A stretch of 64,000 nt of DNA from Pedosphaera sp. GTDB taxonomy: Bacteria > Verrucomicrobiota > Verrucomicrobiia > Limisphaerales > UBA9464. The position numbers and the translations under genes are program-made. Positions 54,109 through 63,842 of the stretch are shown here, in pieces. Position 1 is the stretch's first letter. The number at the start of each line of letters is the position of its first letter. Where the stretch lies: the NCBI GenBank assembly GCA_009695205.1, contig SIBK01000001.1:62001-126000 (forward strand). The letters run 5' to 3'. The notes below the pieces were generated by a model. It worked only from the letters and a program-made list of their open reading frames with translations, searched no databases and was not told the origin of the DNA.

Positions 54109-55193
54109 ATTTTAATCCGGAACTCTTCGCCCTTGTGAATCGATTGGGCAAACCCGGCCAGCAGTTCGGGAATCACTTCGAGATCTTTGAGGCTCACAAC
54201 CTCCACCGGCGAGTGCATATATCGCAAAGGCAGACTGACCAGAGCACTGGGAATGCCACCCCGGGTCCAGAAAATCACGTCGGTATCCGTGCCACTGCTG
54301 TTGCTCATGGCCTCGTATTGAAGGGCGATCCGTTTCCGGGCGGCCACCTGCTCGAGGCGGGTAACCACTTCGTGATGATTGGGTCCGCCACGGGTCAGCG
54401 TCGGTCCCCCGCCCAGCTTGATTTCTCCGTGCTGACGCTGATCGATCGTCGGACAATCGGTGGCATGCGTGACATCGACGACGATGGCGATATCCGGTTT
54501 CAGGGAATACGCAATCTGCCGGGCTCCGAAAAGCCCCACCTCTTCCTGGATGTTGGCGACGGCGCAAACCTCGCAATCCAGTTTTTTCTCACCCGCCTTG
54601 AGGATGCGGAGCGCCTCAGCAACCGCCCACGTCCCCGCGCGGTTGTCGAATGCCCGGGCGACAGCCAGATCATCCCGCAGGAACTCAAACTCATCACTCA
54701 GCGTCACCGGATCGCCAATGCGCAGAAGCTTAAGCGCATCCCGTTTACTGGCCACGCCAATATCGATGAACAACTCGTGTATCTTGGGGGGTTTGGGATC
54801 CGTATCGGCTTTGGTTAGGTGAATGGCCACGTTGCCCACCACACCTTTGATCGGGCCGCCCTGGGAATGAATCGTCACTCGTTGCGCTTTGGTGATCGCG
54901 GGATCTACACCCCCGGTTCGTCGCACATGCACAAATCCCTCCGGTGTAATAAAATTCACGGTCATCGCAATCTCATCGGCATGGGCTGCCAACATCACGC
55001 GCGGCCCTCCCCCCTTATTCAATACCGCCACCGTGTTGCCGTAAGCGTCGGAAAAAGTCTCCCCCGCAAACGGTTGCACGTAATCCCGCCAAAGCTTGAG
55101 CCCGCGGGCTTCGTGGCCCGTCGGGCTCGGCGTGTTGACAAGGGATTTCAGAAACTGAAGGGACTCAGGCAGCATGTGTCTAGTTTCATCCAA
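54105..55193 (-). CDS. M42 family aminopeptidase (glutamyl aminopeptidase/FrvX-like)
   Basis: 362 residues. A cobalt- or zinc-dependent tetrahedral aminopeptidase that trims peptides in the cytoplasm. The N-terminal LKSLVNTPSPTGHEARGLKL is typical. Metal ligands lie in MLAAHADEIAMTVNFITPEG, RAFDNRAGTWAVAEAL (Asp), VANIQEEVGLFGARQI (Glu-Glu) and DVTHATDCPTI (Asp), and the final His in LRYMHSPVEVVSLKDLEV. The start at ATG 55193 could also be ATG 55175 (MLPESLQFLKS). Complete. Downstream, the small PepSY-type gene overlaps by four bases. Confidence 0.92.
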   Translation of the reverse strand: MDETRHMLPESLQFLKSLVNTPSPTGHEARGLKLWRDYVQPFAGETFSDAYGNTVAVLNKGGGPRVMLAAHADEIAMTVNFITPEGFVHVRRTGGVDPAITKAQRVTIHSQGGPIKGVVGNVAIHLTKADTDPKPPKIHELFIDIGVASKRDALKLLRIGDPVTLSDEFEFLRDDLAVARAFDNRAGTWAVAEALRILKAGEKKLDCEVCAVANIQEEVGLFGARQIAYSLKPDIAIVVDVTHATDCPTIDQRQHGEIKLGGGPTLTRGGPNHHEVVTRLEQVAARKRIALQYEAMSNSSGTDTDVIFWTRGGIPSALVSLPLRYMHSPVEVVSLKDLEVIPELLAGFAQSIHKGEEFRIKI

Positions 55194-55217
55194 AGAACCG
55201 AAAAGGGGAAAAGAAAA

Positions 55218-55239
55218 AGGCGGGCCCGAAAGCCCGCCT
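55218..55239 (-). terminator. Rho-independent terminator behind pnp
   Basis: Stem AGGCGGGC with GCCCGCCT, loop of six bases, followed on the minus strand by TTTTTCTTTT. It lies about 29 bases behind the pnp stop and before the M42 gene. On the plus strand it is followed by an A-run, so it is directional. Confidence 0.85.
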
Positions 55240-55267
55240 AAAAAACAGTCGATTAACCCAACCCGAC

Positions 55268-57919
55268 TCAGGTCGCCGGCGATGCCGACTGCGCCTTGTC
55301 CCGATCTTCCATCGCAGCCTTTCGTGACAGTCGGATGCGATTCTTCTCGTCGACTCCCAGGACTTTGACCCAGATTTCATCGCCCTCCTGGACGATGTCA
55401 GTGACCTGTTTCACACGGAAATTGGCGAGTTCACTGACGTGACACAACCCTTCCTTGCCGGGGAGGAATTCGACGAAGCAGCCAAATTCTTTGATCGAGA
55501 CAACCTTGCCCCGGTGGATCTTGCCAACCTCAACACCCTCCGCCGGGTTCTCAGTTTCCGAACGGCCCTCGCGGCTGCCTCCACGAGGAGGACGTTGTCC
55601 ACGATCTCCGCCCCGATCACCTCGGCCACCCCGGTCTCCACCGCCACCCCCTCGGTCTCCGCCGCGATCTCCACCGGCACCGCCGCGGTCTCCGCCGCCG
55701 CGGTCTCCTCGAGGTTCCGGACGATCACTGCGGGCAGGCTCCCGCGTCTCGCGAACATCATTTCCCCTGGGTGGCTCACCGGCTTGATCCGCCGCTGCCG
55801 CCACCGATTCGCCGCGCTCCTCCATGGCGGCTCTCCGACTGAGTTTGACGCGACCCTTCTCGTCGACACCGATGCATTTTACCCAGATCTCTTCGCCGAT
55901 CTTGACCACGTCCTCGACGCGATTCACCCGCTTGGCGGACAGTTCGCTCACATGGACGAGGCCATCCTGGCCCGGGAAAACTTCCACAAAAGCGCCAAAT
56001 TCCTTAATGGTGACGACCCGACCCTTATAGACCTTGTTAATCTCGATTTCGGCGCTGATTCCCTCGATCTCTCGCTTGGCAACTTCCATCCCTTCCGGAG
56101 AGACCGAGAAGATCTTCACGGTGCCGTCGTCTTCGATGTTAATCTCGCAACCGGACTCGTCGACGATGCGCTTGATATTCTTACCTCCGGGCCCGATCAA
56201 CGCTCCGATCTTTTCGGGGTTGATCTTCATGGTAATTATCCGGGGCGCATACTTGCTGATATCGGGGCGTGGCACCGCGAGAATGCTCCGCATATGCTCG
56301 AGGATCTTGAGCCGAGCCACACGAGCCTCCTCGATTGTCTCGACCATGACCCCGTGGGAAATTCCCCGCAGCTTCAGGTCAAGCTGGAAACCGGTGATGC
56401 CTTTTTCCGTTCCTGCGATCTTGCAGTCCATGTCGCAGAACGCGTCTTCCCAACCGAGGATATCGGTCAACAGCTGATAGCGGGTGACGTTGTCCTGTTT
56501 GTCACACTCCGTGCAGATACCGATGCTGATACCCGCCACCGGCCGGATGAGCGGCACGCCGGCATCCATCAGAGCTAGGGTCGCACCACAAACGCTCGCC
56601 ATGGAGCTGGAACCGTTGGATTCCGTAATTTCAGAGGTGACCCGCACCGCGTACGGATACTCGGCAAGCGGGATCATCGATTCCACGGACCGTTCCGCGA
56701 GAGCGCCGTGGCCGATTTCTCGCCGGCCCGGTCCGGCAATGCGGCCGGTTTCACCCACGGAAAAATTCGGGAAATTGTAGTGAAGGATGAACTGCTTCTT
56801 CGTCTGACCGCCGGTATAGGAGTCGAAGTCCTGAACATCGTCACTGGTGCCAAGCGTGACCGTGCAGACCGCCTGGGTTTCACCTCGTTGAAACAGCGAG
56901 GAGCCGTGTGCCCGCGGCAGGATTCCCACCTCACTTTGCAACGGACGCAGATCGCGGAAGCCGCGGTTGTCGAGACGTTTCTTGGAATTCAGAATCAAGC
57001 CGCGGACAGCCTCTTTCTGGATGTAGTACTGGAGGTCTTTGAGAACGAATTCCGTGACGCGTGTTGCGCCAAATTTTTCGACCAACGTCGCCCCAACTTC
57101 TGTGAAAACTACTTTCGCGGCGTTCTCGCGAGCAAGTTTTCCAGGCGTCAAAAGGGCGGTTAGGATTCGTTCGCCAGAAAGGGCCTTGGCTTCCTTCAGG
57201 ATGTCGTCCGGGACAACCGTGACCTGGATTTCACGCTTTTTGCGCCCGACCTTGGCCGCGAGTTCCTTTTGAGCTTGAATGATTGGAAGGCACGCCGCCT
57301 GCGCAAACCCGAGGGCCGCCACAAAATCCTCTTCGGAGATTTCCTTGGCAGATCCCTCGTACATGACCACATCCTGCTGGTTGCCGACGTAAATCAGATC
57401 GAGATCACTGGTCAACCTCTGCTCGTTCGTCGGATTAGCCACGAACTGGCCCGCCACGCGCCCGACGCGGACAGCCCCCAAGGGACCGTCCCACGGAATG
57501 TCAGAAACAGTCAGGGCTGCCGAGGCGCCGAGGATGGAAAGGATGTCGGGATCATTCTGGCCGTCGGCGCTGAGCAACACGCTCTGAACCTGGACCTCAT
57601 TGTACCAACCCTTCGGAAAGAGCGGGCGGATCGGCCGGTCACCCAGTCGGCTGGTGAGAATCTCCTTCTCGCTCGGACGGCCTTCTCTCTTAAAGTAGCC
57701 GCCCGGGAATTTTCCGGCCGCGGCCGCCCGTTCGCGATAGTCAACCGTCAGAGGAAAAAATTCCTGGCCGGGCTTCGCCTTGGAGGCGGCTACGGCGGCG
57801 GTGAGGAGTATGGTTTCACCGAGTTGAACCATTACGGCTCCATCGGCTTGTTTGGCAATTTTGCCGGTTTCGATGGTGATCGTCTGACCACCCACTGGAA
57901 TTGTTACTTTTGCGGACAT
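55268..57919 (-). CDS. pnp: Polyribonucleotide nucleotidyltransferase with two S1 domains and an RGG linker
   Basis: 883 residues, against about 700 for the usual enzyme. PNPase degrades RNA from the 3' end using phosphate. It has two RNase PH domains ([40 protein letters not shown]), the KH domain ([20 protein letters not shown]) and an S1 domain ([20 protein letters not shown]). After the S1 domain a Gly-Arg-Asp-rich stretch of about 85 residues (55535-55790, [20 protein letters not shown] type) leads to a second S1 domain ([20 protein letters not shown]). The two S1 domains are very alike, pointing to a recent duplication. rpsO lies upstream on the same strand. Confidence 0.95.
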   Translation of the reverse strand: MSAKVTIPVGGQTITIETGKIAKQADGAVMVQLGETILLTAAVAASKAKPGQEFFPLTVDYRERAAAAGKFPGGYFKREGRPSEKEILTSRLGDRPIRPLFPKGWYNEVQVQSVLLSADGQNDPDILSILGASAALTVSDIPWDGPLGAVRVGRVAGQFVANPTNEQRLTSDLDLIYVGNQQDVVMYEGSAKEISEEDFVAALGFAQAACLPIIQAQKELAAKVGRKKREIQVTVVPDDILKEAKALSGERILTALLTPGKLARENAAKVVFTEVGATLVEKFGATRVTEFVLKDLQYYIQKEAVRGLILNSKKRLDNRGFRDLRPLQSEVGILPRAHGSSLFQRGETQAVCTVTLGTSDDVQDFDSYTGGQTKKQFILHYNFPNFSVGETGRIAGPGRREIGHGALAERSVESMIPLAEYPYAVRVTSEITESNGSSSMASVCGATLALMDAGVPLIRPVAGISIGICTECDKQDNVTRYQLLTDILGWEDAFCDMDCKIAGTEKGITGFQLDLKLRGISHGVMVETIEEARVARLKILEHMRSILAVPRPDISKYAPRIITMKINPEKIGALIGPGGKNIKRIVDESGCEINIEDDGTVKIFSVSPEGMEVAKREIEGISAEIEINKVYKGRVVTIKEFGAFVEVFPGQDGLVHVSELSAKRVNRVEDVVKIGEEIWVKCIGVDEKGRVKLSRRAAMEERGESVAAAADQAGEPPRGNDVRETREPARSDRPEPRGDRGGGDRGGAGGDRGGDRGGGGGDRGGRGDRGGDRGQRPPRGGSREGRSETENPAEGVEVGKIHRGKVVSIKEFGCFVEFLPGKEGLCHVSELANFRVKQVTDIVQEGDEIWVKVLGVDEKNRIRLSRKAAMEDRDKAQSASPAT

Positions 57920-58121
57920 TTCATTGTGGCCCGCCAGCCCCGAGAAACTTCAGTCGGCTGCCCAAACAATCGGTTAGGGAAGCAGAATGAAATCACCCGG
58001 GCCAGCCGGCATTGGTTTGACGCAACTTGGATACAGGAAGGCAGGCAGAACTCCGCGTGCATCGGATTTACGGCGCTCCCACCCGGCATTTTGAAACCGG
58101 ATGGAGCCTGCCCAAAGACAA

Positions 58122-58142
58122 AGCCGGGCGCAGGGCCCGGCT
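58122..58142 (-). terminator. Rho-independent terminator behind rpsO
   Basis: Stem AGCCGGGC with GCCCGGCT, five-base loop, followed on the minus strand by TTGTCTTT. It starts 8 bases behind the rpsO stop and 200 bases before pnp, so the two genes may be partly separated. Confidence 0.8.
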
Positions 58143-58150
58143 CTTTGAAA

Positions 58151-58408
58151 TCACTTGCGGAGCTTCAACTTTTTCGTGATCGCCTGATACCGTTTCTCGT
58201 CCTTTTTGTTCAGGTAATCGAGGAGGCATCGGCGTTTGCCGACCATCATCAACAGACCCCGTCGGGAGCCGTGATCCTTCTTGTTTTTCTGCAGATGCTC
58301 CGTCAGGGAGTTGATCCGCTCGGTCAGGAGAGCCACCTGCACGTCGGCAGAACCGGTGTCACGCTCATGAATCCGAAAATCAGTAATCGTCTTGGACTTT
58401 TCTTGCAT
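58151..58408 (-). CDS. rpsO: 30S ribosomal protein S15
   Basis: 85 residues from ATG 58408 ([20 protein letters not shown]). The S15 pattern is clear: [39 protein letters not shown] and [20 protein letters not shown]. It binds the central domain of 16S rRNA. It sits directly upstream of pnp, the usual arrangement. The upstream MGLAEIQA reading is less likely as the start. Confidence 0.96.
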   Translation of the reverse strand: MQEKSKTITDFRIHERDTGSADVQVALLTERINSLTEHLQKNKKDHGSRRGLLMMVGKRRCLLDYLNKKDEKRYQAITKKLKLRK

Positions 58409-58594
58409 TGCTTGAATTTCAGCGAGGCCCATCCCCGCCGGCAGTTAAACTTAAGAGCAGTCGAAGCTAAACAGCACTCACTTCAGTGTAAAGACTTCTT
58501 TTTTGAACCTGCTGATCGACGACGGCGCATCCCGAAGCGGGTACTGGCACATTGACCGCAAGATCCGTGCGCAGAATCCGTCCATCCCGGGAGG

Positions 58595-60580
58595 CTACGC
58601 TACTGCCGCCAGTCGTTGGCCTGCCGGTTTGGCAGCCAGGGTGGCCTGCACGCCCTCGACCACTTTTGCGACGGTCAATCCGTGCCGTTCGCGGAGATAA
58701 TCCACTGTGGAGGCGTGCTCTACGAATGCGTCCGGCCAGGCGATCCGAACAACCGGTGTCTTGATCCCCGCTTCGTTTAAACACTCCAACACGGCGCTCC
58801 CGTACCCACCCATTGCGACGTGATCTTCGATGGTCACGACCGCCTCGGCTGCCTGCGCGAAAAACTCATGCACGGCGGCATCCAGCGGTTTGAAGAATCG
58901 CGGGTTGATGACGGCGACGTCGCAACCCTGCGCTATCAGCTTTTCAGCCGCCCCACGCGCAAGGCGCAAAATCGGCCCGAGGCCGAACAAGGCGACCTTG
59001 CGGCCGCCGCTATTGCTGAAGTTGCGGACCACTTCGGCCTTTCCTATTTCCATGACTGCGGGTTGGTCCTTTACCGGAACTCCCTCGGCATTGCCACGGG
59101 GATACCGAATCGCGACAGGATGCCTCTGCAACGTGGCCGTGAACATCATGTCCTGAAGCTCGTCTTCGGTGGCGGGCGCCATACCGATGATATTTGGCAG
59201 GCATCGCAGATAGGCGATGTCAAACAATCCGTGGTGCGTGGGGCCGTCGTTTGCGGAAAGGCCGGCCCGGTCCATGCAAAAGATGACGGGCAAATCCTGA
59301 AGGCAGACATCGTGATGAATGCAGTCGTAGGCGCGCTGCAGAAACGTCGAATAGATCGCGACAACCGGGTGAAACGACATCGTCGCCATCCCGGCTGCAA
59401 AAATCACCGCATGCTCTTCGGCAATCCCGACGTCATAAAATTGCTTCGGAACGGCTTGTTCGAGAAGCTTGAGACTCGTGCCACTTGGCATTGCGGCGGT
59501 GATTCCCACCACATTCTTGTTCCTCTCGCACAGCTTTACCATGGTGCGGCCGAAGACCTCCTGCCAGAGGGGTGCAGCGCCCGGTTTGGATGCCGGGGTT
59601 ATTCCGGTCTGTGCGTCGTAAGGTCCCAATCCGTGGAACTTCTCCGGAGCATTCAGCGCCGCGTCGAACCCCTTGCCCTTTTGAGTGAGCACATGGATCA
59701 CCACGGGTTCATTGCACGTCTTGGCAAACTCAAGCGTGCTGATCAGCAGCGGAATGTTGTGTCCATCCACCGGACCGAGGTAGCGGATCCCGAATTCTTC
59801 GAAGAGCAGGGGGCTGCCATGGCCTCCCTTGCCGTCGGCATCCAGAGCCGATGGGGTGTGCTCCAGAGCTACCGCTCCCGCCATTCCCTTCAGGGCCTCC
59901 TCGGTTTTCTGCCCCAACATAGCCACCAAGTCGCCCTTCGGCAGTTTCTTCAACCACGAGGCGAACTCGCGGGTGATCCGGTTGTAGCGCGGACTGGTGG
60001 TAAGTTTCCCGAGGTAGGTCGCCACGGCGCCGACGTTCTTGGCGATGCTAAATTCGTTGTCGTTGAGAATCCCGATGAATTTCTTTGTGGTGGATGACAC
60101 GTTGTTCAGGGCTTCAAAGGAAATGCCGTTGGTCAGCGCTGCGTCACCAAAAATACAAACCACATGCTCCCCTGAATTCCGCTGATCCCGAGCGGCGCAC
60201 ATGCCCAGGGCGGCAGAAAGAGCGGTGCCAGCGTGCCCTGCCCCGTAGCAGTCGTGCTCACTTTCCGTCCGCAAGGCGAAGCCGTTCAATCCGTCGGTGG
60301 TCCGAATTGTCCGGAACCGGCTTTTTCGTCCGGTGAGCAGCTTGTGGACATAAACTTGGTGGCTGACGTCCCACACGAATTTATCCTTCGGCGTATCGAA
60401 GCAGCGATGCAACGCCACAGTCAATTCCACAACCCCCAGATTGGGCCCGAGATGACCGCCATTCTTGGCAAGCCCATCGATGAGCTCTTTTCGGATGTCG
60501 GCAGCCAGTTCAATGAGCTGTTCCAGGGTAAGTTTCTTAACGTGGGATGGATGGTCAACCATTTCAAGATAGCGGCTCAT
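58595..60580 (-). CDS. dxs: 1-deoxy-D-xylulose-5-phosphate synthase
   Basis: 661 residues from ATG 60580 (MSRYLEMVDHPSHVKKLTLE). It makes DXP from pyruvate and glyceraldehyde 3-phosphate, using thiamine diphosphate, in the MEP isoprenoid pathway. The N-terminal transketolase motif HLGPNLGVVELTVALHRCFD, the thiamine motif GDAALTNGISFEALNNVSST and the C-terminal EDHVAMGGYGSAVLECLNEA are visible. Complete. It follows xseB with about 80 bases between, the usual arrangement in many bacteria. Confidence 0.96.
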   Translation of the reverse strand: MSRYLEMVDHPSHVKKLTLEQLIELAADIRKELIDGLAKNGGHLGPNLGVVELTVALHRCFDTPKDKFVWDVSHQVYVHKLLTGRKSRFRTIRTTDGLNGFALRTESEHDCYGAGHAGTALSAALGMCAARDQRNSGEHVVCIFGDAALTNGISFEALNNVSSTTKKFIGILNDNEFSIAKNVGAVATYLGKLTTSPRYNRITREFASWLKKLPKGDLVAMLGQKTEEALKGMAGAVALEHTPSALDADGKGGHGSPLLFEEFGIRYLGPVDGHNIPLLISTLEFAKTCNEPVVIHVLTQKGKGFDAALNAPEKFHGLGPYDAQTGITPASKPGAAPLWQEVFGRTMVKLCERNKNVVGITAAMPSGTSLKLLEQAVPKQFYDVGIAEEHAVIFAAGMATMSFHPVVAIYSTFLQRAYDCIHHDVCLQDLPVIFCMDRAGLSANDGPTHHGLFDIAYLRCLPNIIGMAPATEDELQDMMFTATLQRHPVAIRYPRGNAEGVPVKDQPAVMEIGKAEVVRNFSNSGGRKVALFGLGPILRLARGAAEKLIAQGCDVAVINPRFFKPLDAAVHEFFAQAAEAVVTIEDHVAMGGYGSAVLECLNEAGIKTPVVRIAWPDAFVEHASTVDYLRERHGLTVAKVVEGVQATLAAKPAGQRLAAVA

Positions 60581-60659
60581 GGCAGATAGAATCAGCTGGG
60601 TTAGCGGAATTTGATCGGTACTTACAGGATGTCGGATCCGCGGCCGGATCCATCGGAGC

Positions 60660-60938
60660 TCAGTCGTGAGCGGCCTCCGCAACCGGTGAAAACGCCTGCG
60701 CACTGAGTTCACCCGCCAGGCTCTCTTCAAGTTTCTGAATTTTAAGCTCGGCATCGGCGAGGCGAGTCTGGCACAGGCGAGCCAAACGAGAACCTTCCTC
60801 GTACTTTAGCAGCAGCTGCTCGAGGGAAAGATCCTCCGATTCCATCGCTTCCACAATGGATTCCAACTTCTTTAAGGCCTCTTCGAACGGAGGTTCGTCC
60901 GTAGGCACAGCTTTGGTCGACTTCGACACGTCCGGCAC
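60660..60938 (-). CDS. xseB: Exodeoxyribonuclease VII small subunit
   Basis: 92 residues. Family pattern EEALKKLESIVEAMESEDLS, LEQLLLKYEEGSRLARLCQT, RLADAELKIQKLEESL. It binds to XseA to form the nuclease that degrades single-stranded DNA; xseA is not in the window. Sits ahead of dxs on the same strand. Confidence 0.93.
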   Translation of the reverse strand: MPDVSKSTKAVPTDEPPFEEALKKLESIVEAMESEDLSLEQLLLKYEEGSRLARLCQTRLADAELKIQKLEESLAGELSAQAFSPVAEAAHD

Positions 60939-61006
60939 CCTCGACGAAAAAGTGCCGCCTGCCTAGTACGGATTTTTGCCGGAGAGCCCTGGCAGGGCGG
61001 GGCAGC

Positions 61007-61696
61007 TCACTTGACCACGGGTATCTTCACCGTTTGATCCACAAAAAGCTTCCTCGGATCCTTCAATCGGGGATTTGCCTTCAAGACATCGCTCAGCTTC
61101 ACCTTCATGTCGTACTTCTTGTTGTACGCAGCGATGATTTCACCCAGCGTCTGATTGGCCTCCACCTTGTGCGGGTAGTAGTCCCCCGTAAACTCCGCGT
61201 TGGGAAGATCGTCCGGGGTCGAGGCCTGTTTCTCAGTACGCGCGGGCTTTTCCGTCCGGGCCGGTTTGTCAACACTCGCTCCGGGGCGTGCAGAGCGGGC
61301 TCCATCCATCGGGGCTGGCAATTTGCTCAATTCCCGAACTTCACGAAGGATCAACTCTTTGTCGTCGCCGCGTTTGCGGTCAACCTCCTGAACCTTCTCC
61401 ACAATGGAACGTAATTCCTCACGATTCACGTAGCCGGTGCTCACCCGTCCGAGGGCATCCTTGAGCGCGGCGTTTTCGGCGCGCAACCCGGCGACCAGAT
61501 CCCGCAGCTGGCGGACCTCGCGCTCGAGAACGTCCTGACGTTGTTGTAGCGTTGAAATATCGGAGCGAATCATCTTCTCCGTCTCTTCCAACTCCTGGCG
61601 GGCCGCGATCAGATCTGCTCCCGACAGGTTTTGCGCCTGCAACGTCGCTCTGGTTAAACTCAAACTCAGGACCATTGCCGCGATAAATCGTCTCAT
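61007..61696 (-). CDS. Secreted coiled-coil LysM protein
   Basis: The start at ATG 61696 (MRRFIAAMVLSLSLTRATLQ) is a signal peptide. A long coiled coil follows (IAARQELEETEKMIRSDIST, LQQRQDVLEREVRQLRDLVA), then a Lys/Pro/Thr-rich linker (KPARTEKPARTEKQAS). A C-terminal LysM-like domain closes the protein (VEANQTLGEIIAAYNKKYDM, VLKANPRLKDPRKLFVDQTV). LysM binds peptidoglycan, so the protein is likely anchored in the cell wall or periplasm. About 229 residues. No enzyme domain is seen. It lies upstream of xseB-dxs. Confidence 0.78.
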   Translation of the reverse strand: MRRFIAAMVLSLSLTRATLQAQNLSGADLIAARQELEETEKMIRSDISTLQQRQDVLEREVRQLRDLVAGLRAENAALKDALGRVSTGYVNREELRSIVEKVQEVDRKRGDDKELILREVRELSKLPAPMDGARSARPGASVDKPARTEKPARTEKQASTPDDLPNAEFTGDYYPHKVEANQTLGEIIAAYNKKYDMKVKLSDVLKANPRLKDPRKLFVDQTVKIPVVK

Positions 61697-61769
61697 TGCT
61701 GCAAAGTAAGAATCACCACCCAAACCCCGCAAGGGTAGAATCAGGGAAGAATGGGCGGGTTCTTCACAG

Positions 61770-62708
61770 CTAGGCAGCGATCTCTTCCTGACGGCCACCG
61801 TTGATGAGGAAGAGGACCGCCATCCGGACGGCGAGCCCGTTGGTGACCTGATCGAGTATCACGGATTGGGAACCATCCGCGAAGGAGTTGTCGATTTCGA
61901 CGCCCCGATTGATCGGTCCGGGATGCATGATCAACGCATCGGGTTTGACCAGGTGCCGGCGGCTGTGATTCAGGCCGAACAGACCCGAGTACTCACCGAT
62001 ACTCGGGAACATGGTCTTCCGCTGCCGCTCATGTTGGATGCGCAGCAGGTTGATGACATCGGCATCGCGGATGGCGCTCTCAAGATCCCAGGTCACCCGG
62101 CATCCCAACTGTTCAAAGACCCGGGGCACGAGCGTTGGAGGACCACACAGCGTGACGTGGGCACCGAGCTTTAAGAGCGCCCAGATGTCCGACCGGGCGA
62201 CTCGACTATAAAGGATATCGCCGAGAATGGTTACATTGAGACCCGCAATCCGCCCCTTCTCCTGGCGAATAGTGAAAACATCCAATAACCCCTGAGTGGG
62301 ATGTTCGTGCGCTCCGTCTCCAGCATTGACGATGTGGGCTTTCGCGAATCGGGAAAGGAAATGAGGGGCGCCACTCGCGCTATGTCGGAGGATGATGAAA
62401 TCGGCATTCAACGCCTCAAGGTTACGCACTGTATCCTTGAGCGATTCGCCCTTTTTCAAGGAGGAAGCATCGGCCGAAAACTGGATGACATCCGCGCTCA
62501 ATCGCAGCGCCGCCAGCTCGAAGCTGATGCGGGTCCGGGTGCTCGGTTCGACGAACAAATTCACCACCGTTTTGCCTCGCAAGGCCGGAACCTTCTTGAT
62601 GGACCGTTCGCCGACTGTTTTGAAATGGGCCGCAGTGTCGAGGACCGCGGAGATTTCCTCCGCGCTGAGCGACTGTAGATCTAGTAAATGGTAGCGGGAC
62701 CAGGGCAT
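61770..62708 (-). CDS. pyrB: Aspartate carbamoyltransferase catalytic subunit
   Basis: 312 residues from ATG 62708 ([20 protein letters not shown]). It joins carbamoyl phosphate with aspartate in pyrimidine synthesis. The substrate-binding motif is [20 protein letters not shown], followed by [40 protein letters not shown] and [20 protein letters not shown]. Complete. It follows pyrR by about 50 bases on the same strand. The open frame extends upstream but overlaps pyrR. Confidence 0.95.
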   Translation of the reverse strand: MPWSRYHLLDLQSLSAEEISAVLDTAAHFKTVGERSIKKVPALRGKTVVNLFVEPSTRTRISFELAALRLSADVIQFSADASSLKKGESLKDTVRNLEALNADFIILRHSASGAPHFLSRFAKAHIVNAGDGAHEHPTQGLLDVFTIRQEKGRIAGLNVTILGDILYSRVARSDIWALLKLGAHVTLCGPPTLVPRVFEQLGCRVTWDLESAIRDADVINLLRIQHERQRKTMFPSIGEYSGLFGLNHSRRHLVKPDALIMHPGPINRGVEIDNSFADGSQSVILDQVTNGLAVRMAVLFLINGGRQEEIAA

Positions 62709-62760
62709 GGCTTTCAACAGACTGGACTGGATCCCGACCGGTGGGAATCGATGCCGTTTT

Positions 62761-63294
62761 TCATGACGTTGCGTCCTCGACGAGGACTTCATCCCGTTGC
62801 GAATGCTCTGTCAAATGGACGTCGATCCGCTGGTTCGCCCGAGGACTCGCCGTCTCGCCAACAAAATCCGCGGCAATCGGAAGTTCTCTTCCGCCGCGGT
62901 CGACGAGGACAGCCAGTTGAATCCGCCGCGGCCGTCCGAAATCGTTCAAGGCATCCAGGGCGGCCCGAGCCGTGCGACCGCTGTTCAGCACGTCATCCAC
63001 CAGCACTACCGTCCGGCCGGTGATATCCCCTGGGAGATTGGTGGAGCGCATGATCAACGTGCCGCGCTCATCCAGATCATCGCGGTGCATCGAAACATCG
63101 AGGGTCCCATGCGGCACGTCGCGCTTCCATATCTCTCGCAGGAGCAGGGCAAGCCGTCGCGCAAGATGGATCCCGCCGGATTGCACGCCCACGACAATTA
63201 CACCGTTTTCATCGCCGTTTCGATCGGCGATTTGGTGGGCCATTCGGGTCAGGACCAGCCCCAGGCGGGTTGCGTCAAGCAGTTGGTGACTCAT
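62761..63294 (-). CDS. pyrR: Bifunctional PyrR, pyrimidine regulator/uracil phosphoribosyltransferase
   Basis: 177 residues from ATG 63294 ([20 protein letters not shown]). The PRPP-binding motif is [20 protein letters not shown]. The family blocks [20 protein letters not shown] and [15 protein letters not shown] are there. In Bacillus PyrR binds pyr mRNA to cause termination, and it also has weak uracil phosphoribosyltransferase activity. No obvious binding loop or attenuator could be seen upstream. It forms an operon with pyrB. Confidence 0.93.
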   Translation of the reverse strand: MSHQLLDATRLGLVLTRMAHQIADRNGDENGVIVVGVQSGGIHLARRLALLLREIWKRDVPHGTLDVSMHRDDLDERGTLIMRSTNLPGDITGRTVVLVDDVLNSGRTARAALDALNDFGRPRRIQLAVLVDRGGRELPIAADFVGETASPRANQRIDVHLTEHSQRDEVLVEDATS

Positions 63295-63464
63295 TTCTTG
63301 TTTGATTTCAGAGAGGGCAAATCCAACGTACACGCCCGCCCCGACGAGCTCGAATTCCGGCGAACAGCCTGGAGAATTTTTGCCCGTCTGGAAGAAAAAC
63401 CGGAGGGAGGCCCGGCTTGCGCCCGTCCCACTCCACCCCGTTCATCTCCGTGTCCCTCAAGGTG

Positions 63465-63704
63465 CTAGCGACGCCCCCCGGAGAGCGTACACTGCCGGCC
63501 ACGCCGCCAACCCGAGCGATGTTTCGCAATCCAGTCGGTCAACGCCGCCTCGAATCCAACGTCTCGACCGTTCTTTTCAGACTCGATCCATTTGTGTCTT
63601 AGAATCTCATCCCGCTCCGCCTGAAACTCGCGGTACAGGGAGGTGTTTTCGAGGTAAACTCGCGGATCCCGGATTGGGTCAGTGGATTGTCCCATAATAA
63701 TCAC
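63465..63704 (-). CDS. Small conserved-looking protein of unknown function
   Basis: 79 residues. The sequence is strongly patterned (VYLENTSLYREFQAERDEIL, RHKWIESEKNGRDVGFEAAL, TDWIAKHRSGWRRGR), which suggests a real and conserved gene. It is charged and helical, with no membrane segment or signal. I recall similar short proteins in several phyla but cannot name the family. It ends close to the pyrR upstream region and is divergent from fabD. Confidence 0.65.
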   Translation of the reverse strand: MIIMGQSTDPIRDPRVYLENTSLYREFQAERDEILRHKWIESEKNGRDVGFEAALTDWIAKHRSGWRRGRQCTLSGGRR

Positions 63705-63842
63705 AAAGAATTAACGCTGACTTCGCCCAACCGTAGCAATCAAGGCCCAGGAGGCAATGGGGTTTTTACGTAAAGATTTCACAGGGTCGCCATTCAAGCG
63801 CTTCTGGATTTGATTCGTCCGGCCTGATTGACTCACTGGCCG

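Noticed and set aside
55439-56578. 379-codon plus-strand frame
   Set aside because: Antisense to pnp; the odd Ser/Pro-rich part mirrors the RGG linker.
57269-58555. 428-codon open frame on the plus strand
   Set aside because: It lies antisense to pnp and rpsO, both certain genes, and its protein has no domain. High GC makes long antisense frames common here.
58820-60097. 425-codon open frame on the plus strand
   Set aside because: Antisense to dxs; no recognisable protein.
63765-63774. TTTACGTAAA inverted repeat upstream of fabD
   Set aside because: Too short and unique in the window; no basis for a named operator.
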